DNA of 64,000 nt from positions 173,314,332-173,378,331 of the forward strand of contig CM056998.1 of NCBI GenBank assembly GCA_029891345.1, read 5' to 3'. The stretch is from Dryococelus australis (taxonomy: Eukaryota; Arthropoda; Insecta; Phasmatodea; Phasmatidae). Shown here piece after piece: positions 55,450 through 64,000 of the stretch. How positions within the stretch are numbered: the first letter of the stretch is position 1; every line of letters begins with the position of its first letter. The translations under genes were made by a program, and so were the position numbers. The notes under the pieces were generated by a model, which did no database searches, had not been told where the DNA came from, and saw nothing but the letters and a program-made list of their open reading frames with translations.

Positions 55450-55925
55450 GTTAGAAATGTCTCTAGATTTACGGAAAATTTTTCGGATATGTAGAGTTAA
55501 TTTACGGAAAGACACTACTTAATAACGGATAACGGAAACGAGCTCCGTAAATATAAAATACTGAAACTGTTCGTATCATTATGGTTTCGATTGTAAGACA
55601 CGAACAATGTCGATATCTGAAGTGCATTAAATTCCTTCTTCACAATACTAGTTCGTGTAAAATAGTAGTAGATGAGTGGCGAACTATGTATGGATTGCCA
55701 ATTATTTGGTTCTTTTTTCAAATTGCGCTACAGTGTAAAACCTTATGTATACATACTGAAACATGCACACAACAAAAATAGAAAAATTTTTTTGTAACCA
55801 TGTTTTATAAACCGCACATAAAATTAAGTAGCTAGCACTATAACATGACTTGGAAATAAGAGATGCGTGTTCGTCACTTTTGTGTAAAGTCCATATTTAC
55901 GAAACACAGTACTTCGTGTAAATAT
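55450..55925. other. AT-rich DNA, no gene recognised
   Basis: ORFs on both strands at 55515-55781 overlap one another and lack motifs. Confidence 0.35.
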
Positions 55926-55928
55926 GCC

Positions 55929-56169
55929 GTATAAGCTATTCACGGTAATGTGAGTACTTTTGAAAGTTCCCTCATTTGAATTAGTAGTCATTAAATATAA
56001 TTTATTTCAACCTTAGACATTAACTTCCAAGTGCGGTGGAATACACACACTATGTTTATTACTTGCATGATAAAATTTAGTTTAAAAAAGTTATTAAATT
56101 ATAAGTAATGGCTGAAATATAAAAGTAACTTGCACCTCAAAAGGGCTCACTTTAACGTGAAAAGCCTAT
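55929..56169 (+). mobile_element. MITE family B2, complete
   Basis: ataagctattcacggtaatg to ctttaacgtgaaaagcctata. The interior matches 11634-11873 (ttatttcaaccttagacatt, ccaagtgcggtggaatacac). Confidence 0.85.
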
Positions 56170-56436
56170 AGATATGGCGATTCGCGTTATTAAGTGTTAA
56201 TTTTGCGATTCGTGTTAAAATATCGCTACAGGACAAAATATTGTTATACACAGTGAAATACATTACGACAAAAAAAAAAAACTAATTCTCTTACCCCTGT
56301 GTGTTAATGTGAAATAAAAAAAAAACTGTCTCGCAAACACACTAGCATGATTACAAACTAAGAGAGGTGCATACATTGTTGTTAATGAATACCACGTTTA
56401 CAAAACTACTTTCTGAAAAAGCGTGGTAGGCGCCCT

Positions 56437-56590
56437 GCCACTATAGCTCAGAGGTTCGTGTGTTCACGCCTGGTCTCTCCGTGGCATATCTTTAGTTCGC
56501 TTGTCGCCTACATGTGGACTAGGAATTTGTCAACAAGCCAGTCTAACTTGAGCTTATTAACGTCACAAATACTACAAATGACACTTTAAA
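56437..56590 (+). mobile_element. tRNA-derived SINE, family 2
   Basis: ccctgccactatagctcaga is the A-box head, gtgttcacgcctggtctctc the weakened B box, and tagttcgcttgtcgcctaca, ggaatttgtcaacaagccag and cttgagcttattaacg the body. It matches 7432-7583 in the opposite orientation. Confidence 0.75.
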
Positions 56591-56593
56591 AGT

Positions 56594-56661
56594 AGGTGAG
56601 TGGATAAGGATTTGGACTGTCGATTTTTTTTCCCCCCGAGTTCAAATCCCGCTACCAGACA
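56594..56661 (+). ncRNA. tRNA-like segment, probably a SINE head
   Basis: aggtgagtggataaggattt and, after a T-rich gap, cgagttcaaatcccgctacc resemble the A and B boxes of a Ser/Leu-type tRNA. The middle is a homopolymer (ttttttttcccccc). It follows SINE family 2 directly. Not a functional tRNA. Confidence 0.4.
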
Positions 56662-56937
56662 AAAATTTTTTTAATTTTTTGTACTCATTTTATACGCAGT
56701 GGAAGACCCACATGACCTAAGTAAAACTTTTTTGGCTATCCCGTTTTGTAAAAGAGCAGATTGAAAAAATGAAACTTCCAAATTTATGAACACGTTCGGT
56801 GAATTCACGGAGATTTATGTGAAACTTACGGAGAGCACGTTTTTGATAAAAAAAATCAAGAGTCCGTAATTCAACGCAGATGTCGGGATATTTGTAACGG
56901 TTATTTTCCATAATTTTAGTAAAAATTTTTTCTTGCA

Positions 56938-56993
56938 ATGTGTAGAGCCTAGCCTGCATGTCACTGAGCTCGCGGATTTTTCAGGTCTCTATT
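56938..56993 (+). mobile_element. MITE family A, right-end fragment
   Basis: tgtgtagagcctagcctgca then gtcactgagctcgcggattt and ttcaggtctcta match the right ends at 48294 and 37023. Confidence 0.65.
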
Positions 56994-56999
56994 CATAGG

Positions 57000-59015
57000 C
57001 CTACGGAAGACGCTCAAACTACAGGGCTCCGATTCTTTGCTAGGCACAGTGCCTGCTATACGTACCTTACTTGGGCAACACACTCATGGCCGCAGATGCG
57101 GCAACTGAAAGCCTACACGCGTTGATGTAGAAATTTTACTATTCTATAGAATGTGAGGATTAGCATGACATTAGGTACATAAAATAGGTAGAACCTTGAA
57201 ATAAATGAAAACATTTTTTTCTCATCCCGAAATACATTTTTAAACTGAGTTAAAATAATGTCGTCATCAACGTAACGTAAATACAAATAGAGGTTGGTGT
57301 TTGTTTGCAACCTGACTCGCTATTTGCTCACAACCACAGAGTAGAAAGAACACAAAGATTAAATAGCGTGGTAGTTTTTTTTTCTGTGGGCGTATCCGTT
57401 CTTTGATTGGCTGTGTACAGTGTAAGAGACTTCGTGTGTTGGAAATCTTTTCCGTGCAGGAGGGTACGTTTTCACATACTTATGTAGTCAGTGTAAGGAA
57501 AGTACTTTGTATTTATTTTTTCTACTATGATATACACTTGTAAATCGGCCAAAAAATTTATCTTTAACGGTTAGCTCATTGCTACAATTTAAGCCATAAT
57601 TTCCTTGTAGTGTAATACATGTTGCGTAAAATTATTAATGCTATATAGCAAGTAGAATTTAATGTATAGCTTTATATTAAATTATAAATGTTTAGTTTTT
57701 TCCTTATTTACTTTTATTTACAAAATCGTAACTTAATGAAGAGTTCAAATATTTAAACGTTTCTTTAATTAAAATATGTCAGTTTATACGTTAAACCGTT
57801 AAAATATCGCTCATGTTATTTGCCTCAAAACTGTACGGTCTAAGACTCATTGTGTGAAAAGAGATGGTGGTCTTAAACTTTTGGTAGAAACTGTATCCAG
57901 CGATGGATTATGGTTATATCGTAAACTGTCTGGCGACACAAGAAATTTGAACGTGCATGGTCGTACTTATAAATAATGCATTAGTAACTATACAATTTTT
58001 TTTACAGATGAAAATATCTCTAGTTCTTTTCAACCCGTTCAGCGACAGTGTTCACGATGGTGGACGCGCTTCCCACGAATGACATGTATGGAAAATACAT
58101 TGCGCACAAAGGTATCAGTGGTGCCCGGCCTTCCTAGCGGCTAATGTGATTTGTGGAATTTCCACAACTCTTTCACGTGAATGGTTAATGCCGATATCGT
58201 CGCTCACTGTGTGCAAGACAAGTGCTGAAGACTAGTACAGACCATATCAGAAAATCACCTGGTTGCAACACTGAACTCACAGATTAGTTTTTTTCGGAAT
58301 GTGTTCATTTAGGCTAACGTAACTGCACTCCCTACAGTTGTATCCATGGTGTTAATAGTGTGAAACGTCTAATATACTTGGTGTTCGGAAACTCAATGCC
58401 TAAAATCCAGTTATTGCTTATTTGGACCGAACATACACAAAAGCTCTTTGCGCTTAAAACCGGGACAGCATTTTTAAATATTTTAGTTGTAGCTGGATTT
58501 ACGGCGTACAAAGCCTGAAGAACAAGGCTGTTCGACAGTGTATGTAGGAAAAGTTGCCTAGTTCGTAGGTGCGCGAATCTAATTTATTACAAACGGTTAT
58601 AAAGCCGATTTGTGGTCGAATTTATACAAGAAGGGTTAGGGGCTTTATGTCTGAGAATCATGGTAGGGGTCCTAGATAAGGGTAAAGCAAGGTGCTGATG
58701 ATTTTTAGAAAATCTGGAATAGAGCCGGAGTATTATTCTTTTTAAACGTAGTATTACAATTATAATTACAATATGAGATATGTAGATCTGGGGAGCTATT
58801 TTTCTTTTTTAACAATATTACCTACCTAAATTGTATCAACTAAATAATAGGCTTTATATCACCTTAAGCTGAATCCGAGGCTGTTGTCATTGCGGCTACG
58901 GCGATCGGCACAGCTGGTCTCTGTAGTGGTCCTTTATGGTCTTCGTCTCGAGTAGAAAGACAATGTCCGCCATTCAGTAGTGCTAGATAATGGCGTCGCA
59001 ATTGTGCAATCTGCC
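57000..59015. other. Mostly AT-rich, gene-free stretch
   Basis: 57335-57450 is a partial repeat F (ccacagagtagaaagaacac, tgtgggcgtatccg, ttgattggctgtg). At 58033 aacccgttcagcgacagtg resembles the tips at 9219 and 43215. Otherwise nothing is recognised. Confidence 0.4.
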
Positions 59016-59019
59016 CTGA

Positions 59020-59850
59020 CGCCTTGCTGGTGGTGGGGGTTCCTTGCTGGTGGTGGGGGTTCCTGGCTGCTGGTGGGGGTTCCTTCCTTGTCGTACGGGT
59101 TTCTTGATGGTGGTGGGGGTTCCTTGCTGCTGGTGGGGTTTCCTTGCTGGTGTTGGTGGTTTTTTGCTGGTGGTAGGGGTTCCTTGCGGGTGGTGGGGTT
59201 TCCTTGCTTGGTGGTGGGGGTTCCATGCTGCTGGTGGGGCTTCCTTGATGGTGGTGGGGATTCGTTGCTGCTGGTGGGGATTCCTTGCTGCTGGTGGAGG
59301 TTCCTTGCTGGTGGTGAGGGTTCTTTGATGGTGGTGGGGGTTCCTTGCTGTTGGTGGGGGTTCCTTGCTACTGGTAGGGGTTTATTGCTGTTGGTGGGGG
59401 TTTCTTGCTGGTGGTGGGGGTTCCTTGCTGGTGGTGGGCGTTCCTTGCTGGTGGTGGGGGTTCCTTGCTGGTGGTGGGGGTTCATTGCTGGTGGTGGAGG
59501 TTCCTTGATGGTGTTGGGAGTTACTTGCTGCTGGTGGGCGTTCCTTGCTGATGGTGGGAGTTTTATGCCGGTGGTAGGGGTTCCTTGCTGCTGGTGGGGG
59601 TTCCTTGATGGTGGTCGGGATTCCTTGCTGCTGGTGGGGATTCCTTGCTGCTGGTGGAGGTTCCTTGCTGGTGGTGAGGGTTCCTTGATGGTGGTGGCGG
59701 TTCTTTGCTGTTGGCGGGGGAATCCTTGCTGGTGGTGGGGGTTCCTTGCTGCTGGTGGGGGTTCCTTTCTGGTGGTGGGGGTTCCTTGCTGGTGGGAAGG
59801 GGCTCCTTGCTGATGGTGGGGGTTCCTTGCAGGTGGTGGGGGTTGCTGCT
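59020..59850. repeat. 20-bp minisatellite, about 40 copies, open on both strands
   Basis: The unit TTCCTTGCTGGTGGTGGGGG varies slightly from copy to copy. Because 20 is not a multiple of three, each strand cycles through all three frames and gives a 20-residue peptide period: PHHQQGT-PTTSKE-PPPPARN on the minus strand (310 codons, 58934-59866) and LVVGVPCCWWGFLAGGGGS on the plus strand (277 codons, 58980-59813). The minus-strand peptide has the look of a low-complexity Pro/Gln/Thr protein, but there is no signal peptide, splice context or non-repeat domain. It is best read as a minisatellite with accidental coding capacity. Confidence 0.9.
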
Positions 59851-59859
59851 TACAGCTGT

Positions 59860-61250
59860 CTGGCACTGGACACCTCGATTTCAGCAGCCGCTATCCTCAA
59901 TACTGCTTAAGGTGATTTTCCCTTTTTTTATTACGTTATTTGAAAGAGCTTTTGAAAAGTGCCCTCTTAATGCTGTTATTAGTTATCAAATTATTATAGT
60001 TTTCAACATATGGCATTTAAAACTCGTATTTTCTCGAATTCGGCAGCCTACTAGGTTTTGCTCCTAGGTAATTTTTTCCAGTCAAATTAAATTTTATGAA
60101 ATCTGTATGGTGTGCACACCATACTGATTCAGTATGAGTGCGATTTGTACACAGGTGAGCGAATATTGGCACTTTGAATTTGGTTGAAAACAGGGGTCAG
60201 ACTTGTAAATATATTTTTGTTCATTTAAGCGAAACTGTTAACATTTATTTAATAATTAGTTTTAACCATAAAATGTAGAGAAAAAGTTTTTTTGTTCCTT
60301 TCGTAGCTTGTAACACAAATGCATTATGGCGCGCTTAGACTCTAATTCAACACTTTGAACGTGCCTATAATACTGTTGCGTCGGAGTTTGAGTGTTATAT
60401 TTTTAGAAAACTATAGTGATTTGACAACTAACTACTGTATTAGGGGGGCACTTTCCGAAACCTTTCTCAGATAACTAAATTATAAAATAATTATAAGTAT
60501 CACCTTAAGGAGAGCGGGCGTATTCAAGCAACGACGCTTATTACAAGCTCCTTTACGCCAGCATAACAACACTCAAGAGTCGTGCGCCTACTTGCATAGA
60601 TCGAACAACCTTTTTCTCCTTGCGTTTCATGCCACAACTTTGAACACAACTATTTGATAAAAATACTTTTCCAGATATGAGTGTAGAAGGTTTTTGCGTC
60701 ACTATTGAAAGAAACTGTGTCTGAATTTTGGGCACTGAATTTCTGAACATTCTGTACAGACCACCATCGCTCAAAGTGATAATGGGCACAGGTTTCAGTG
60801 CTGTGTCACCATAAGATCGCAAATGGGAATGGACCATTGTTCCGATGCGGTCCATGGATGGAGCTTTGATGTAGTATAACCACTTTGGAAGACGAACCAC
60901 CAGATATATAAACTTGGCAGCCCCCTGCTTAATGTAGTTAGGTTCGCTACAGGACACGAGTTAGCACAGATTTCGAACTGGCGTCGCCAACTCCCGCGCT
61001 CCCGCTGATCTTCGCCCTTATTAGTCGACCAACTAATTAGTGCAGGGCCGCGGGCCGCGGTTGAACAGCCGTGTAAACAGCCGAACTTCGGCCAGGTGCG
61101 TGGTGGGGGAACGCAGAATTAGCCTGCAACCTGAAGAGCACGTGCCTCTAGCACGTCTGAGAGCTAGCGTTCGCTCACTTCAGCTAACACTTGTGTAAAC
61201 TTTCGTCGTATGCAGAACGACCAAGCTCTCGGCGGTTTACAAACGTGGAG
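59860..61250. other. Unassigned DNA with one isolated open frame
   Basis: The minus-strand frame 60553-60957 (134 codons, starting MSCSEPNYIKQGAAKFIYLV) is the longest frame here outside repeats and transposons. It has mixed composition, a Cys-containing basic tail (CVQSCGMKRKEKKVVRSMQV) and no domain I recognise, so it remains a weak candidate exon. A GC-rich patch with ccgcgggccgcgg lies at 61045. Confidence 0.25.
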
Positions 61251-61254
61251 CGAT

Positions 61255-61335
61255 TGAAGAGATTTGGGCGGCTCTTAACATCGTTATCTTGAGAGCCGAT
61301 GAGGGTGAGGTGACGTGAGTATGGAGCAGTATGTG
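61255..61335 (-). mobile_element. tRNA-derived SINE, family 1, 3' fragment, reversed
   Basis: gaagagatttgggcggctct, taacatcgttatcttgagag and ccgatgagggtg are the complement of the SINE tail. The copy breaks off after gagtatggagca. Confidence 0.8.
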
Positions 61336-61339
61336 TTCA

Positions 61340-63480
61340 TGAGTATGTGTTCATGGCACCTAATTTAGTTTTAAAAACATAAATGGTTTTAGTGCAAATT
61401 TTTGATTTTTTTAAAGTGATTTTTTTTTTTACTAAATTTTTGTCCTTTATTTAACACGGATTTTGAAAACAATTAAACTTCAACCCTCGGCGTGGAGATG
61501 TAGCCTAACTACATCTTTACACGTAAACACTAAGAGAGTTTAAGTGTAAATATGTAGTTACACCTCTGGGCCGGGTGGCCAAACGATGTTACACGAATTT
61601 AGTAACACTTAGATATTTTAAACCAAAACTCTACCATATTGGTATTAAATTACAATAGATTTTCATTATACCCATGCAGGCGTGATGAGGTCTTCGCGCG
61701 TAAAATTTTTCGCAGACAATATTATAAAAATCTATACCAGTTTGTTTATTCAAGTGGCAGTAAATTTATGTAATATTTTACACGAAAGGCACATGACAAA
61801 ACCAAGAGGGAAATTGGTTACAAAATGTTTTCAGCGAAAACAATTTTGATACGATGTATGAAAACTTGATATTTTGAAGCAAAGCAATGAATAATTTTTA
61901 TGTCCTTGGGAATAATATGAATTAGAGCTATTTTGGGAGAAATATGAACAGCGATAGAGAATAAAGCAGAAAATTTTTGATATGTGAAAAATTGTTTCTT
62001 ACAATTCGGCAATTACTGGAAAGATTGTGTTTACGTATCAGTCAAATTTAGTCTTTTGCCAAAGTATTTGAATATTTATATAGGAAAATACAAAAATTTG
62101 GGTAATCCGCTTCGTCCTTAATCATGCAGTATGTATTCCTTCCTATCTAATTATTGGCGAGTAAACAATTTTTGGGTGAGGGAACATGATCTATTATTTA
62201 TTTTATGTATATTCATAAACTATTAACGGTAAAATGACTGATTTTGGTTTAACTTAAAAAAAAAAATTATTTCAGTATAATTTTTATTGATAAAATACTT
62301 ATCTAATTATTCTTATTTTAAAAATAATTACCAACAGGAGTAACTCACATCAGTACAAATTTCTGCATTTTATAACGTAACAACTTTGGATTTATTGCTA
62401 TGAAAGAACATATGAAAGTGTAACATTTTATTTTTTATTTTTATTTCCTGAAATAATCCTTTCAAATCTTCTTTCCAAATATTCTTTGGATAAAAATTAA
62501 CTTATTAACAATCTGGTAGTTTGTTTTAGGAAACTTTCTTATTAATTGCTAGGAATTGGAAAATGTTGGGAATAAATTTTAGGAGAAGCTTGTCTTCTAA
62601 CATAGTACGTATCTTTCTGCAACGTTTACAATTGGGCAGTACATTATCAGACACGCCCAGGATGCACACCAAGCCATTAACAGACCTGCAAGGAAGCAAG
62701 GCCCGAATACAGCGCCACCTGGCCTGAGGTTTAAACGGCCGCTCACTGGGACAACAACCAATCAACAAATAGCGGAGACTCGATAACACATAGGATAGTG
62801 GAGTATATTCTGCAGGAGGAATTTTCCCGCACCTCTTAGTTACGTTGGTTTGGCGTGGGACAGTAGCTAAATACGAGTTTGAAAATTTTTAATTTTTTTT
62901 TGATAACCGTGTAAACAGAGAAACCAGCCAGAAGTACCCTTTATAACTTTGTCGCTCGCAAGCGGTTAAGGGTGCTTGGCTGTGCCAACCAGCAGTGGTA
63001 TGTTTCCCCTCATGGAGGTGTCGCTGACTCGTGGAGCGGGTTGGCTGGTTAGTCGCTGTGGGCGGGACGGGAGAGATGGTCGCATGTGCGTGTTTGGTGT
63101 GAAAACACTGCCACTCAGTGTCGAGTGGCGCTGAAACAGTGACGTGTGCAATGCGTAGCAAGCCCTCCTACCCTTAATAAATTACACGAAATAATTTCAT
63201 TGCGTAAACGCGCGAGGTCGCTCTGAACTGGTCGCTGAATTCACGCCGTGTCGGATAGCACCCGCCAGCAACGGAACTCCCTATGTGCTGAAGTTCCTAC
63301 CTGAACTCTGGAGAATAATGTGCTTGTTCATCACTCTATATAATATACTAGGGGTTAGCCCGTGACCGTGTTTTCAGTATTGCCGCGTGCCTAGAATAGT
63401 TACGATGTCACAAATTGTTGTTATGATATAAAGACTGAAAAAAAAAAAAAATATATTAGAAACTAACTCAACATTGGATA
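61340..63480. other. AT-rich DNA with a GC-richer part at the right
   Basis: No gene recognised. At 62641-62656 atcagacacgccc is a single tip of the K type. 62940-63160 is GC-richer and starts with ctcgcaagcggttaagggtg, which resembles the 5' half of a Ser/Leu tRNA, but no B box follows. Minus-strand frames here (62889-63161) have no domain. Confidence 0.35.
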
Positions 63481-63486
63481 TAGTTC

Positions 63487-63866
63487 TATCCACTAAGCCA
63501 CTGCGGCTCCACTTGGAATCGCCCTATCCACTGAGCCACTAAGGCCCTACTTGGAATCGCTCAAGCCACTTTGCTACCGAGGCCCCATTTTATATATATC
63601 TATCCACTGAGCCACTGCGGCCTCACTTGATATAGTTATATCCACTAAGCTACTGCGGCCCCACTTGGAATCTCCCTATCCACTGAGCCACTAAGGCCCC
63701 ACTTGGAATCGCTCTAGCCACTTGGTCACTGAGGCCCCACTTGATATATCTCTATCCACTGGGCCACTGCGGCCCTACTTGATATAGTTCTATCCACTAA
63801 GCTACTGCGGTCTCACTTGAAATCGCTATATCCACTGAGCCACTATGGCTCCAATTGGAATCGTTG
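63487..63866. repeat. Tandem array of tRNA-like A-box segments
   Basis: About ten units of 36-39 bp. On the minus strand each reads roughly GGCCGCAGTGGCTCAGTGGA followed by a spacer (gatatcaag or gattccaag type); TGGCTCAGTGG is a perfect polymerase III A box and looks like the head of a tRNA-derived SINE. Units differ in a repeating order of four (spacers ending tatagtt, tcgcc, tcgct, tatct), giving a higher-order period of about 155 bp. No B box or SINE body is present. Confidence 0.85.
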
Positions 63867-63892
63867 AAACTTTCATAGGAAAGAGTAATTAA

Positions 63893-64000
63893 AAAGATAG
63901 TTTTTAGGGTCAAAAGTCGTGATTGCGTAATCTGATCTTGCGGAAATTCGAACTTGACCTCCAGTTGACCCCGAGGATTCGCTCTGCAAAATTTGAAGAA
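63893..64000. repeat. AGGTCA-type repeat, third unit (cut by window edge)
   Basis: tagtttttagggtcaaaagt matches the 25595-25615 layout (tagtttttagggtcaaagg). It is followed by ttgacctccagttgacccc, inverted half-sites of the same motif. The rest lies outside the window. Confidence 0.4.

Noticed and set aside
58934-59866. 310-codon Pro/Gln/Thr-rich protein as a real gene
   Set aside because: It is fully explained by a 20-bp minisatellite without stop codons in any phase; the opposite strand is equally open, and there is no non-repeat domain or splice context.
60553-60957. Confident protein gene (134 codons, minus strand)
   Set aside because: No recognisable domain, promoter or splice signals; kept only as a weak note in the regional description.
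62940-63010. tRNA-Ser/Leu gene
   Set aside because: Only the 5' half resembles a tRNA (gcaagcggttaagggtg); no T-arm or B box follows.

Overview
The window reads as repeat-rich, AT-rich eukaryotic nuclear DNA with no bacterial gene organisation. It looks like intergenic or long-intron DNA from an arthropod with a large genome, most likely an insect. Support for this comes from a degenerate CCTAA-type stretch (the insect TTAGG telomere motif), tRNA-derived SINEs with clear A and B boxes, Tc1 and mariner transposons of insect type, a Mutator-like transposase fragment of a type common in insects, and a THAP-domain fragment. A polyneopteran such as a stick insect is my guess; it rests on memory of the repeat style and is not proven. 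I found no intact host protein gene, rRNA or CRISPR array, and no confident functional tRNA. Most long open frames lie inside tandem repeats or transposon remnants.

Layout. 1-4400: a MITE end, a two-part dispersed repeat (called I here) split by a 1.5 kb insertion, another MITE, and a half THAP domain. 4400-17.3 kb: mostly AT-rich DNA without recognised genes, carrying scattered MITEs, a SINE and a 2.1 kb TIR element with TA flanks. 17.3-24.8 kb: two MITE-C copies, a 0.96 kb TIR element enclosing a tRNA-like segment, a possible minus-strand exon, and a GC-rich unique block. 25-27 kb: AGGTCA-rich repeats and a higher-order minisatellite. 29.7-34.6 kb: the second copy of repeat I, a broken Mutator-like transposase, a CpG-rich block ending in a splice-donor-like site, and a tail-to-tail pair of SINEs. 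34.8-37 kb: a 34-bp tandem array and more SINE and MITE copies. 37.3-42.7 kb: an almost gapless stack of DNA transposons (a MITE holding another element, a mariner with a large insert, a second copy of the same MITE, then a MITE with a further MITE nested in it). 43-56 kb: SINEs, a 187-bp tandem triplication, many MITEs, an internally deleted Tc1 element and a probable fossil LTR. 56-64 kb: SINEs, a 20-bp minisatellite open in both strands, and a terminal array made of repeated tRNA-like A-box segments.

The main biological story is non-autonomous DNA transposons. Three families with unrelated interiors (B1, B2, C; eighteen copies or fragments) share related inverted-repeat tips beginning TATAGGCTATTCACGGT or TATAGTCCATTCACGGT, which suggests one transposase, not present here, moved them all. 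All coordinates come from reading by eye, so repeat edges are good to a few bases at best.
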